This document shows positions 34,933-43,408 of a DNA stretch of 64,000 nucleotides, piece by piece. The stretch spans positions 2,728,001-2,792,000 of the forward strand of contig CBDEUB010000002.1 of the NCBI GenBank assembly GCA_965243145.1, given 5' to 3'. The DNA comes from CBDBLK01 sp965243145. GTDB lineage: Bacteria; Bdellovibrionota; Bacteriovoracia; Bacteriovoracales; Bacteriovoracaceae. Within the stretch, counting starts at the first letter, position 1. Each line of letters starts with the position of its first letter. Under the pieces are notes generated by a model, which searched no databases, was not told where the DNA came from, and saw nothing but the letters and a program-made list of their open reading frames with translations. A program made the position numbers and the translations under genes.

Positions 34933-35075
34933 GGAAACCTCCTTGTTTTGTGGCCAGGGATTTGGCCACCTTCGTGGATAAATTTATGGTACTGGAAAAA
35001 AATTTTGTGAGTAAAGTTTTTTTTCAAAAATTTTTATACAATGCATTAAGGTGGAAAAAAGTGTAGAAAAAAACT

Positions 35076-35103
35076 TTGACAAAATGATTCCTTGTGCTAG
35101 AGT
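35076..35103 (+). promoter_or_regulatory. Promoter of the FGE-like gene
   Basis: TTGACA (35076-35081), a 16-bp spacer and TAGAGT (35098-35103) with an upstream TGC form a likely sigma-70 promoter, about 45 bases before ATG 35150. Confidence 0.6.
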
Positions 35104-35149
35104 TGGCCCTTGCGAGTGTTCGCAAAATTTCATCCAACGGGAGGTTTTT

Positions 35150-35986
35150 ATGCTTTGTATTAAAAAATTGTTTGCCAGTGCTTTTGCCGTTTTTGGGGCC
35201 ACCGCTTTACTGGGCCAAATTTGGGCCACGGGGGAGATGGAATTTGTCCCCATTCGTCCGGGGGTTTTTATCATGGGGAGTTTTCCCTTTGAAGAGGGGC
35301 GCTATGCTAATGAGCGACGCCATCAAGTGGGCCTGACAGAGGCCTTTGAAATGCAGTCCACCGAAGTGACGCAACTCCAGTATTTTGCAGTGACGGGAAG
35401 CAATCCCTCCCATTTTCAAAGCAAAGAATATTGCGAAGGACAACACAACATGGAGAAAGGGGTTGCGCTCTGTCCCCATCACCCGGTGGAAAATGTTTCT
35501 TGGAATGACATTCAAGAATTTGTCGCCCAACTGAATCAAAGGGACGACGGGTTTATTTATCGCCTGCCCACCGAGGCGGAGTGGGAATATGCCGCCCGCG
35601 CCAGCACTACCAGCGCTTTTCACTGGGGCGGATCGATTTCCACAGATTTGGCCAACTACAACGGCCACTTTGGCCTTGGTGATGATTTGAACACGGGAGT
35701 TTTTCGCCGGCAAACCGTGGCCGTGGGCAGTTTCCCCGCCAATGAATGGGGCCTTTTCGATATGCACGGCAATGTGTGGGAGTGGGTGCAGGACACTTTG
35801 CGGCCCTACCCCAGGAATTATGTGATTGATCCCCTATCCATCACAGGTTCTTTTCGGGTGCTCCGCGGGGGAGGTTGGGCCAATAGTCCCCGCCAATTGC
35901 GATCCGCTGCCCGCGGGGCCTACCTCCCCGAAAAGCGCAGTTCCCATATGGGGTTTCGGTTGGTGAGGGTTAAAAACGACAGCTAA
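35150..35986 (+). CDS. Exported formylglycine-generating-enzyme-like (SUMF1/FGE-sulfatase domain) protein
   Basis: A signal peptide (LFASAFAVFGATALLGQIWA) precedes one FGE-sulfatase domain: FVPIRPGVFIMGS, QSTEVTQLQYFAV, HPVENVSWNDIQEF, YRLPTEAEWEYAAR, WGLFDMHGNVWEWVQD, FRVLRGGGWANSP and HMGFRLVR. Such domains activate sulfatases or act as stand-alone binding or oxidase domains; no sulfatase is nearby. ATG 35150 follows GGGAGG. A decayed paralog lies on the other strand at 37858-38269. Confidence 0.88.
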   Translation: MLCIKKLFASAFAVFGATALLGQIWATGEMEFVPIRPGVFIMGSFPFEEGRYANERRHQVGLTEAFEMQSTEVTQLQYFAVTGSNPSHFQSKEYCEGQHNMEKGVALCPHHPVENVSWNDIQEFVAQLNQRDDGFIYRLPTEAEWEYAARASTTSAFHWGGSISTDLANYNGHFGLGDDLNTGVFRRQTVAVGSFPANEWGLFDMHGNVWEWVQDTLRPYPRNYVIDPLSITGSFRVLRGGGWANSPRQLRSAARGAYLPEKRSSHMGFRLVRVKNDS

Positions 35987-37083
35987 TTTAACTTGAAACT
36001 CAATTTTACGGTATTGTTGGCGATGGATTGCCCATTTTTTCTAAAATCTTCTTTTTCTTGAGAAAAAAATTCGATGGTGGCCCCGTGGTGTTCGGCGATA
36101 ATTTTGGCCAAGTATAGTCCTATGCCCGAACCTTGGGGAGCAAATTTGTTGGCGTTATTTCCTCTCGCAAATTTCTTAAAGATTTTTTCTTTTTCTTCGT
36201 TGGAGACAAAAGGGCCAATATTTTCAATGCTGACTACTAAAGAGTTTTCACCTTCTTCAAATTTGACCAGGACTTCATTATCTTCGAGTGAATATTTAAT
36301 AGCATTGTCGAGCAGGGTAAAGGGTAAAAGATCGAGAGAAGAGTAGGCCTGAATTGTTCTATAGCTTTCACCTTCAAATTTGAGTTCCAAGTTTTTTTCT
36401 TTTGCCTTGGAGAGAAGGATTCTCTTCATTTTGTCAAAAGATTTGTAGATACCTCTTGGAATTGTTCTACCTGATTTTAAAGTTTGAGGGTTGTTAAATG
36501 AATCAGTTTGTGTAGTACAAAAATGGATAAATTGACAAGTATAATAGACAGTATCTAGCCCTGGAGCTATGTGTTTAAGGTTTTGAGCAATATCTCTTAT
36601 TCTTGGTTCACTTGAATCCTTATGGGCCACTGCTTCTAAGTTGGTTACAACCGCTCCGATAAGTCTTTTAATGTCGTGGTAGGGTTGAATCAGTTTTTTC
36701 AATTTTTCTCGGATGTAGAGTTGATCAATAAATTTGTAACTGGATACAAAATCTAAAATATTCCGTTTGTCGATTTTGTTAGACTTAAATTTCTTTCCAA
36801 ATATTTTTTGGTTTTTGTCGCTATCTTGAGAGTCGATCAATCCGTTAAAAACGATTTTTTTATTTTCCCACTCCATATAGCATAACAGAAAGCCTTTATG
36901 ACATTCTTTAAATTTGGGTTTCTCTTCAAAATCTTTGAGAGATTGGTATTCTTCTCGACATTTTTTGCTGTTGCAATTTTTTCTACAATATTCTGGGAGA
37001 GCATGAATATAACCGTCGTGTGGTTCTATATCTTGGCCATTTTCCAATATGGCCAAAGGGAAAGGGGTTAATTTCCTATCCAT
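35983..37083 (-). CDS. Histidine kinase with N-terminal cysteine-rich sensory region
   Basis: The C-terminal ATPase domain has an N box (LLDNAIKYSLED), G1 (ENIGPFV) and G2 (GSGIGLYLAKII). A candidate phosphoacceptor is the His of PYHDIKRLIG. The N-terminal 60 residues hold clustered cysteines (YCRKNCNSKKC, then ECHKGFLLCYM), a pattern like PocR-type sensory domains and possibly a metal or Fe-S ligand set. There is no membrane segment, so it senses something in the cytoplasm. It overlaps the receiver gene by eight bases. AT-rich. Confidence 0.78.
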   Translation of the reverse strand: MDRKLTPFPLAILENGQDIEPHDGYIHALPEYCRKNCNSKKCREEYQSLKDFEEKPKFKECHKGFLLCYMEWENKKIVFNGLIDSQDSDKNQKIFGKKFKSNKIDKRNILDFVSSYKFIDQLYIREKLKKLIQPYHDIKRLIGAVVTNLEAVAHKDSSEPRIRDIAQNLKHIAPGLDTVYYTCQFIHFCTTQTDSFNNPQTLKSGRTIPRGIYKSFDKMKRILLSKAKEKNLELKFEGESYRTIQAYSSLDLLPFTLLDNAIKYSLEDNEVLVKFEEGENSLVVSIENIGPFVSNEEKEKIFKKFARGNNANKFAPQGSGIGLYLAKIIAEHHGATIEFFSQEKEDFRKNGQSIANNTVKLSFKLN

Positions 37084-37702
37084 TTTGAAGGTATTTTAGA
37101 ATCATAGTAATTTTTGCAATAATTCCCAGGATATTTTGTAATTTTGATTCTTTTTTTATGTGTTTTTCAAGAAGAGCTTTAATCGTTTTTTCATTTTTGG
37201 AACGGCAAAGTTCACTCTCCATTTTCTTTATTTCACGATCGGGAATTTCTTGTTCTTGAAGCAATGTAACCGCATCTTTCCATAGATTGATGCCGGAAAA
37301 TTTTTCTTTGAGCAACCCTTCCATAAGTTCTATGGCATCTATAGCACCTAAAGTTTTAGAGAGTTTCCCGTCTGCCAGTTCCCAAAATTTGGATTTGCTG
37401 AAATCAAACTCCAGCCCGGAGTAAGCGACAACTAAGACGGATGGGTTTTGACTTTTGATTCTCTCTAAGATGCCAAAACCTTCTTTTTCGGGAGAATATT
37501 GTTGGCCAACGCCTCCAATATCGAGAAAAATGAGATCAAATTCACCGCTTTCCAATCGGGTGAGGGATTGCACATCTTTCCAATGATCTACGATCCAATT
37601 TTCCTTTCGTAATATTGAAATCAGTGCGACATCTTCGTCGTCGATAAAGAGTATTTTGGATTGTTTTTTAATCTCTTCGATGGGCAAACTTTTTTCGGGC
37701 AT
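37076..37702 (-). CDS. Response regulator with unassigned C-terminal helical domain
   Basis: A receiver domain is clear: acidic pair in ILFIDDEDVAL, phosphoacceptor Asp in LIFLDIGG, and the conserved Lys in GKLSKTLGA. The remaining 90 residues are helical and basic (IKALLEKHIKKESKLQN) and match no DNA-binding domain I know. It overlaps the kinase gene and is surely its partner. The output is unknown. Confidence 0.78.
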   Translation of the reverse strand: MPEKSLPIEEIKKQSKILFIDDEDVALISILRKENWIVDHWKDVQSLTRLESGEFDLIFLDIGGVGQQYSPEKEGFGILERIKSQNPSVLVVAYSGLEFDFSKSKFWELADGKLSKTLGAIDAIELMEGLLKEKFSGINLWKDAVTLLQEQEIPDREIKKMESELCRSKNEKTIKALLEKHIKKESKLQNILGIIAKITMILKYLQNG

Positions 37703-37779
37703 TTGGTTTTTTTCACAATAAAACCAAGATTTAAAGATATTAATAATTGAACTCCCTTAAAAAGAGGCACCCTAAATAC

Positions 37780-37800
37780 AGTATAAGTCATTTCAGTGAC
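37780..37800 (-). promoter_or_regulatory. Possible promoter/operator of the two-component operon
   Basis: On the minus strand a TATACT box (37780-37785) is preceded by the inverted repeat gtca-N6-tgac (37787-37800). No good -35 is visible. It lies about 80 bases before the receiver gene. Confidence 0.35.
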
Positions 37801-37857
37801 CTCTGGGAGTTATTATTGCCTACATAAAGAGTCAAGATGCTTTGCATTGTCTTGGGT

Positions 37858-38269
37858 TTAGCGTGTTTGCACCTCCCGCACCAGGCGCAGGCCGACACTG
37901 GCACTGTGGCCATCCTCGGGCCAAAATGAGCGGGCCGCCGAGCGCGTGGAGTCTTTGCCACTGCCCCAGGAACCGCCGCGGACGGCGCGGGAAGAGTGTG
38001 TCCCTGAAGACTGGGGCCGATCCGGGTAAAAGTCGGGAAACCACTGCCAAAATTGCCACCACGGGCGGCCAGCGGAATAGTTGGCATATTCGTTTTGCGT
38101 CCACTCCGCCTCGGTGGGCAGGCGATAAACAAACCCGTCGGCCCTTTGGTTCAGTTGAGCGATAAAAGTCTGGGCCTCCTCCCATGACAGGCGTTCGACG
38201 GGGTGATGAGGCCTGGGCCAAAACGGGCAGCAAGAGAAACAGCGTGAGGGTTAAAAGTTGCTTGGCCAT
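37858..38269 (-). pseudogene. Decayed FGE-sulfatase-domain paralog
   Basis: A signal peptide (MAKQLLTLTLFLLLPVLAQA) runs directly, but out of frame, into the second half of an FGE domain: HHPVERLSWEEAQTFIAQLN, FVYRLPTEAEW, then RAVRGGSWGSGKDSTRSAAR and ASVGLRLVRE. The first half of the domain and the segment between TEAEW and the final part are missing, so two deletions are implied. Its surviving parts closely resemble the intact gene at 35150. Confidence 0.82.
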
Positions 38270-38392
38270 AGAAAAAAATACCTTTGCCCAGTTCTCGATG
38301 TTTTCCGGTTTTGCAATGGCCAGGGCGTAGTGTCTAGGAGCAGAGCAAAAGGGGTGGGCAATATGATTTTTTGACGCGTGCCAGACTCTCAA

Positions 38393-39550
38393 TTATTGGA
38401 GAAAGTTTTTCTTAATCCAAACCTTCTTGTCCATCACATTCAGTTTTAAGTAGGCCTTGGAGAGGTTGGTGGGGAGATCGGCCCACTTGACTTCCCTGGC
38501 CCATTTCGAGGGGGAGATAAAGTCGATTTCTCCCAGGCGGTTATGCATATAACCCAAGCGCTTGTGTTGTTGCGCCAAAAATTCGTGGGCCACCATCTCC
38601 GCTATTTTTCCGTAGTCTTCCTCGCTGGCCTCGCTTCCGTTCAAGTGGCAACTCAAGTGGTACAGGAGGGGGTCGGTAAAATAGATTTTCTTATTTTTTT
38701 TAAAGCGGTAGTGGCCAGAGTTTGGGTCGATGGCATAAAGCTGTCTGACGGCAAAACAGGACTCCAAAATATCGATATAATCTTTGACTGTATTGTGGGA
38801 ACCGATGGAGGTTTTTTTCCCCAGCGTTTGATAACTGATGGGGGTTTGCAGGCAAGTCCCCAGTTGAATGATCGCCTCTTCTAAAAAGGAGACTTTCTTG
38901 CCTAACTTGGTGGCGTCTCCCTGCAACCACTTCCAATAGGTGTCGAGGACTTTTTCCGAAAGTTTGGCGCGCGCCCCTCCGGTGGCGACGGCGTGGGGAA
39001 ACCCCCCGACGCGAAAGTAGGCCTGCAATTCTTTCTCGCGGGATTTTTCGCCCCATTTGGCCTGGCCCCTCATTTTGCGAAATTCGTCAAACAGCATGGG
39101 ACGCAGGACAAAGTCGCCACCGCCCCCAAAACGGCCGGGCATTAAGTCGCTTCCCCTTTTTAAATCGTGGGCGTGGGAACCCGTGGCCATGATAATGTGG
39201 TGTGTGCCCAAGTCCACTTCGTGTTTGATCGCCCTGTCCCAGTTCTTTACGAAGCTGAGTTCGTCCAAGAGGATGATTTTAGTTCCCCGAATGGCGGCGA
39301 GGATGTGGGCCAATTCTTTGTTGTCTTCGACATTTTCACAACTCAAATAAAAGCAGGTTTTTTTCCCGCAGTAGTGGCCGAGCACTTCCTTGAGCCAGGT
39401 GCTTTTGCCGATTTGCCGAGGCCCACGGATAATGTAGAGTCCCTTTTTCTGGGGAATAAAGGGAAATTCCCGCCGGAAAGGCATGGCCTTGATATGTCTC
39501 AAATGGGGGTCATTTTTCTCCCAACCGGGCCTTTTCCAAAAAGTATCCAC
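38393..39550 (-). CDS. AAA ATPase of the DUF4143 family
   Basis: The N-terminal ATPase has Walker A RGPRQIGKST, Walker B IILLDELSFV and sensor IIMATGS. It is followed by FVLRPMLFDEFR, FRVGGFPHAV and a DUF4143-type C-terminus ending in a restriction-like segment (LGEIDFISPSKWAREVKWAD). The family is widespread in archaea and bacteria with no settled role. GTG 39550 has the strong ribosome binding site GGGGAGGG. An unusual array of upstream boxes (39578-39655) suggests tight regulation. A second member lies at 54294. Confidence 0.85.
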   Translation of the reverse strand: MDTFWKRPGWEKNDPHLRHIKAMPFRREFPFIPQKKGLYIIRGPRQIGKSTWLKEVLGHYCGKKTCFYLSCENVEDNKELAHILAAIRGTKIILLDELSFVKNWDRAIKHEVDLGTHHIIMATGSHAHDLKRGSDLMPGRFGGGGDFVLRPMLFDEFRKMRGQAKWGEKSREKELQAYFRVGGFPHAVATGGARAKLSEKVLDTYWKWLQGDATKLGKKVSFLEEAIIQLGTCLQTPISYQTLGKKTSIGSHNTVKDYIDILESCFAVRQLYAIDPNSGHYRFKKNKKIYFTDPLLYHLSCHLNGSEASEEDYGKIAEMVAHEFLAQQHKRLGYMHNRLGEIDFISPSKWAREVKWADLPTNLSKAYLKLNVMDKKVWIKKNFLQ

Positions 39551-39570
39551 CGCTTGTCCCTCCCCTTTCT

Positions 39571-39655
39571 ATAATAACATTTTGGTCAATGGGTGCAACC
39601 ATTTTGGTCAATAAGTTTAACCATTTTGGTCAATCGAAAAGGGCGTTTTGGTCAA
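39571..39655 (-). promoter_or_regulatory. Promoter with four TTGACCAAAATG boxes at exact 22-bp spacing
   Basis: On the minus strand four copies of ATTGACCAAAATG or close variants begin 22 bp apart (plus-strand starts 39578, 39600, 39622 and 39644). A likely promoter, TTGCAC (39593-39598), 16 bp, TATTAT (39571-39576), has one box in its spacer. This looks like an operator array for a cooperative regulator on one face of the helix. The fourth copy overlaps the end of the next gene. Confidence 0.8.
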
Positions 39656-41145
39656 AAATGGGCATAGAAAAAGCGCTTTTGCACCGCCTCGATGGACAGT
39701 TCGCCCAATTCCCGCCGTCGCCCCGAATCCGCAACCGCCAAGGTGTACTGTCCTGGGGGCAGATCAAAAGAGGCGAGCCAAATATTGTGGGGCAGCGTCG
39801 CCCAATGGCGCAAGTCGGCGCGTTCGCTCTGGTCGATTTTATGACTGGCCAGGGTGTAGAGGCCCACCGTCGCCAGGGTGGCCATAAAGTCCGGTTGGCC
39901 ACTTTTAAGCGCTGAGCGGTAGGCCAAGTAGCTGCTGCCCAGTGCCGCCAGGTGTTTGCCCGCCACCCGCAGTCCCGTTTTGGCCTTGATCGCCGCCATC
40001 CGGTATTCGAGAGACTGGCGGGCAATTTCCGAGAGGGGGGCGGCCAAAGCGAGGGGTTCCCGGTGGACGATGGCCTTCTCTGTTGAGAGCACTAACAGTT
40101 CCCGTCCACCAATATTGGCGGATTCCTCGATGCCGGGCAACTCAAAGCTGATGGTGGGTTTGGCCAGGCCAGAAAACCCCAGAGTAGTGCTGACATATGA
40201 GGCGAAGTCGCGCCGGTTGGTGATGCCCAGGGGAAGACTGGCCAGCACGATGGGAAAGTCGATTTTGCGCGCCTGCTTGGGGCGGATGGTGCTCTCGCTC
40301 ACCAGCACATGCACCCGCCCCCGCATGGGGCCTGGCCCCTTTTTGAGGGCCTGCAAGCACTTTTCGATATAGTTTTCTAGTTCCTGGGCCAAAGGCGTGG
40401 GGGCGATGTAGTCGCGGCGGACTTTGTCTAGGCCCAACTGGGGGAATTGCTCGAAGTTTTCGCCAAACTCCCGGTGTTTTTGGTTGTAGCTGGGGTAGGC
40501 GCTGTAGTTTTTGAGCAGCAACTCGCCGGCGTCTTTGTAGAGTTGCCGGGCGGTGTTGATCTCGTTTCGCCCTCCTATAGATTGGTGAACGATGGCACCG
40601 AATAATTTGGCCAACAGGTCGTCTTTATAAATCGCCTCTCCGGCCAGTTGCCCACGGTAGTCGTCCAGCAAACTGTCCCACTCCAAGAGCACCGCCCGCG
40701 CCGACTGCAAGTGCCGCTGCCGCTCCTCCGGCGGGGCCTCCCGCGCCAACACAAAGTGGCCCAGGGCCTGGTAAAAGCGGATCAGGGAGCGCTCGTATTT
40801 TTCCCCGTAGTAGTTGTCGGCGCGATCATTGACTAGCACCGATTCGATTTTTTTGCCGATGCTTTGAGTGTAGAGTCTGTCGGAGAGTTCCCTGGCATGG
40901 TGGAATGTTTCCAGGGATTGGGCACCGTCCCCGCGCAAGTGGTGGAGGCGGCCCCGCTCCAACAGCTTTAAAAGTTGGGACTGTTTTTCAGTGTAGAGTT
41001 TGGCCCTATCGGTGAGGCCCAAGGCCTGATCATAGTTTTTGCTGGCCACCAGTTGGCGCAGTTGTGTGGCGGGGCCATGATCGGTGCTGGCGCAACTCCA
41101 CAAAAGGCCCCCCAAAAAGAGGGCGCGTCCGTACTGGGCCAGCAC
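39652..41145 (-). CDS. COG3014-like lipoprotein
   Basis: A lipobox signal peptide (ALFLGGLLWSCAS) starts a 497-residue protein with TPR-like helices (YDQALGLTDRAKLYTEKQ, HLRGDGAQSLETFHHARELS). A second half contains VHVLVSESTIRPKQARKIDFP and PPGQYTLAVADSGR. This is the arrangement of COG3014-type lipoproteins that co-occur with LpoB-like and LPP20-like lipoproteins. The GTG start shares its G with the TAG stop of the upstream gene (TAGTG), so I prefer 41145 over TTG 41151. Confidence 0.72.
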   Translation of the reverse strand: MLAQYGRALFLGGLLWSCASTDHGPATQLRQLVASKNYDQALGLTDRAKLYTEKQSQLLKLLERGRLHHLRGDGAQSLETFHHARELSDRLYTQSIGKKIESVLVNDRADNYYGEKYERSLIRFYQALGHFVLAREAPPEERQRHLQSARAVLLEWDSLLDDYRGQLAGEAIYKDDLLAKLFGAIVHQSIGGRNEINTARQLYKDAGELLLKNYSAYPSYNQKHREFGENFEQFPQLGLDKVRRDYIAPTPLAQELENYIEKCLQALKKGPGPMRGRVHVLVSESTIRPKQARKIDFPIVLASLPLGITNRRDFASYVSTTLGFSGLAKPTISFELPGIEESANIGGRELLVLSTEKAIVHREPLALAAPLSEIARQSLEYRMAAIKAKTGLRVAGKHLAALGSSYLAYRSALKSGQPDFMATLATVGLYTLASHKIDQSERADLRHWATLPHNIWLASFDLPPGQYTLAVADSGRRRELGELSIEAVQKRFFYAHF

Positions 41146-41768
41146 TACCAACCGCTGGAACTCTGTTCCGAATATTTGTCGATGTGGGTGCGGGTGCGCA
41201 GCACTTCCACCCCGCGCTCCAGGCCAGTCATGCGCACATTGACCGAGTACTGTTTGATGGTGCGTCCCTCGCGGCGGTGGGGTTTCATGCGAATCGCCCC
41301 AAAGACCAGCAAGTCTGCCCCCGCCTGTTGGCCAATTTGCTTGATGTCACTGGCCGCCACCATGCCGTCGTTTTGGTAGGTGATCTCCTTGAGCAATTTT
41401 TCCCGGGAGGCGGCATCGATCAAAATAAAGTCGCCCGAGGCGGAAAACTCGTTGAGCAACTCATCGTTGAAGTCGTCGATGGGAAAGTAGGCGTTGGAAG
41501 TCTGGTTTTGGATTTCGGCAATAAAGATTTTGGGAGTGCGGCCTAGACTTCCCAAATAGCGCCGGAATCCACGGTGCTTTTGCATTTGCTGCAAAATCTT
41601 TTTGACCGACATTTGGGTGTCCCGGGCGATCCACTCGTCGGTGATGCTCAAGGCCCTCTGATCGGACTCGTCCTGGGAGACTCGCTGGGCCTGAAAGCTG
41701 GCGCAACCGCTGGCCGCCATCAAGGCCAGTCCAGCGTGGCCCAATAAAAAAAGTTTCCAAGTGTGCAT
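41145..41768 (-). CDS. LpoB-family penicillin-binding-protein activator-like lipoprotein
   Basis: The signal peptide has a lipobox (LMAASGCASF). The LpoB-type domain follows: KIFIAEIQNQTSNAYFPIDDF, LLNEFSASGDFILIDAASR, DIKQIGQQAGADLLVFGAIR and KQYSVNVRMTGLERGVEV. LpoB is an outer-membrane lipoprotein that stimulates PBP1B; the relatives in this operon type may serve other envelope functions. It is flanked by LPP20-like and COG3014-like lipoprotein genes. Confidence 0.82.
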   Translation of the reverse strand: MHTWKLFLLGHAGLALMAASGCASFQAQRVSQDESDQRALSITDEWIARDTQMSVKKILQQMQKHRGFRRYLGSLGRTPKIFIAEIQNQTSNAYFPIDDFNDELLNEFSASGDFILIDAASREKLLKEITYQNDGMVAASDIKQIGQQAGADLLVFGAIRMKPHRREGRTIKQYSVNVRMTGLERGVEVLRTRTHIDKYSEQSSSGW

Positions 41769-41783
41769 ACTTCCTCCTTGTGG

Positions 41784-42731
41784 TTAGGGCACAAAAGATA
41801 TTTTATCCAAACTTTGTTCGATTTGGCCCCTGAAAAAGGCCAGGGCGCGCTTTTGGATTTGCGCCAAGTGGCGGCCGCTCTCGAAGCGCTCCAGGTGCAA
41901 GTGCCCACCCCCGCCCGAGGCCTCCAGGATCAGGGCAAAGCGGAAGCGCCGAAAGCCGGGCACATTGACCGGCACTTCCCGCTGTTCAAAACGCCCCCGC
42001 AGAAAGTGGGTGGGTGCCGGTGTGCCCATATCGCTGGCCAGAGTGTACCCCGCCCTGGCCAAAATTTCGGCGATTGCAGGGGCCATCATGGGGGGAGTGT
42101 CCTCTTCCAATTCCAGTTGGATCACCATGCGCCCCAAAACGCGCTGCTTTTTGCGCGCCGACTGCTCCCGTGTGATGGGGGGCGGTTTGTCCAGGCCGAG
42201 GAGGAAAGTGTAGTGCGCCGCCAAGGTGGCGCGCTCTCGCCACTTTTTTTCCAGCGCGAACAGGGCACCGGTGCGCTTGTCCCGCCACAACCCGCCCATC
42301 TCTCCGTCGAGGGCCTCTATGCGCCGGGAAAAGTCCCGCGCCGCCCGCTGCTTGTCCAAACTGGCCAAAACATAGAAATGGCCAAAGCGCTCGAAAGTGT
42401 GTGGATGATTCACCCCGGATAGGGCCATATCGGCGGAACTTTCCACCTCTTCGCTGAGCCACTGGCGGGATTCCTCGCCATCGCTTTGCAGTTGGGATTG
42501 GAATTTGCCCACCAGGTGTTGCCGGAATATTTGGGCCAGGCCCAGGGAGGCCTGGTGTTTGGCGGCCTCGAAGTTGGTGGAACTGCCCACCGCGCACAAG
42601 TGGCCCAGGGGGCATTGGGCGGCGGGAGTGTTCACCCATGGGGGTAGGGGTGCGGCCGGTGGGAAAGTGGGGCCACTGGCGCAGGAACACAATAAGAGCG
42701 GGAAGAAAAGGAAGAGGGGACGCTTTAAGAT
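41784..42731 (-). CDS. LPP20-like lipoprotein, probable ATC start
   Basis: Reading from ATC 42731 gives LKRPLFLFFPLLLCSCASGP, a textbook lipoprotein signal peptide, with GGAGGG six bases before the ATC. No ATG, GTG or TTG lies between the upstream in-frame stop and this signal. The first canonical codon (TTG 42692) would remove the signal. The mature protein resembles LPP20-type lipoproteins (FEAAKHQASLGLAQIFRQHL, LGLDKPPPITREQ). It overlaps the preceding gene and belongs to the Lpo-type operon. The start is an inference. Confidence 0.65.
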   Translation of the reverse strand: MLKRPLFLFFPLLLCSCASGPTFPPAAPLPPWVNTPAAQCPLGHLCAVGSSTNFEAAKHQASLGLAQIFRQHLVGKFQSQLQSDGEESRQWLSEEVESSADMALSGVNHPHTFERFGHFYVLASLDKQRAARDFSRRIEALDGEMGGLWRDKRTGALFALEKKWRERATLAAHYTFLLGLDKPPPITREQSARKKQRVLGRMVIQLELEEDTPPMMAPAIAEILARAGYTLASDMGTPAPTHFLRGRFEQREVPVNVPGFRRFRFALILEASGGGGHLHLERFESGRHLAQIQKRALAFFRGQIEQSLDKISFVP

Positions 42732-43408
42732 GCGTTGCCCTCCGTGGACTGGGCGGCGGCAGCGGGGGGCGATTCAACGGGGATGGGCCGTTCGACGGCG
42801 TTAAAGGCCTCTTCCACTTGGCGGGTGGCGGCCTCCGCCTTGGCCTTGACTTCGGGGGCGCTCAGGGAGTTCAAAAATTTGCCGCGGGCGTGGGCCATCG
42901 CCTTTTTGAGGTCGTCCTTGTGGATTTTAACTACTGCATAGCAGGCAAAGCGGGTGTCGTCCCTGGGGGCACCCAAATCCACCTGGTAGTGCCGTTTTTC
43001 CCAGTAGGTGCTGGCGGTTTGCGCTCCCACCACAAAAGTTTGGGTTTCCTGGGCCAATTGCTCCTGCATGTAAGTGGAGACTTCTTCCCCCACTCCGTCG
43101 CGGTCGTTTTGGGTCGCCTCGGCGTAGGTATTTTTGATAAACTGGATCATTTCCCTGGCGATGCGGGCGGTGGCGCGGGTGTCGGCACTCCTCTGGCACA
43201 GGCGCATGCTCTTGGCCCAACTTTCGGAGACAAAATAGCGGTAGTCCCGGCGCGCCCGCTCATCATCCACCAGTTGGGGCGTGGCCACCCATTCGGGGGT
43301 GTCTTCCGCACTGGCGTCCTTTAGGGTGTAATCCCTCTGCAAGCGCCGGCCACTGCTGCAAGCTGTGAGCAGGAGAAGGCAAATCAACGGGAGCAGGCCA
43401 TATTTCAT
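42725..43408 (-). CDS. LPP20-like lipoprotein
   Basis: The signal peptide LPLICLLLLTACSSG ends in a lipobox. The body (DYRYFVSESWAKSMRLCQRS, IQFIKNTYAEATQND, YWEKRHYQVDLGAPRDDTRF, YAVVKIHKDDLKKAM) is of LPP20/LpoB-associated type. ATG 43408 is chosen over the open frame to 43447 because it places the signal peptide at the terminus. It is the first gene of the four-lipoprotein operon. Confidence 0.72.
   Translation of the reverse strand: MKYGLLPLICLLLLTACSSGRRLQRDYTLKDASAEDTPEWVATPQLVDDERARRDYRYFVSESWAKSMRLCQRSADTRATARIAREMIQFIKNTYAEATQNDRDGVGEEVSTYMQEQLAQETQTFVVGAQTASTYWEKRHYQVDLGAPRDDTRFACYAVVKIHKDDLKKAMAHARGKFLNSLSAPEVKAKAEAATRQVEEAFNAVERPIPVESPPAAAAQSTEGNAS

Noticed and set aside
34984..35274. 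Minus-strand frame before the FGE-like gene
   Set aside because: It covers the FGE promoter and 5' coding region and shows no family motif or ribosome binding site.
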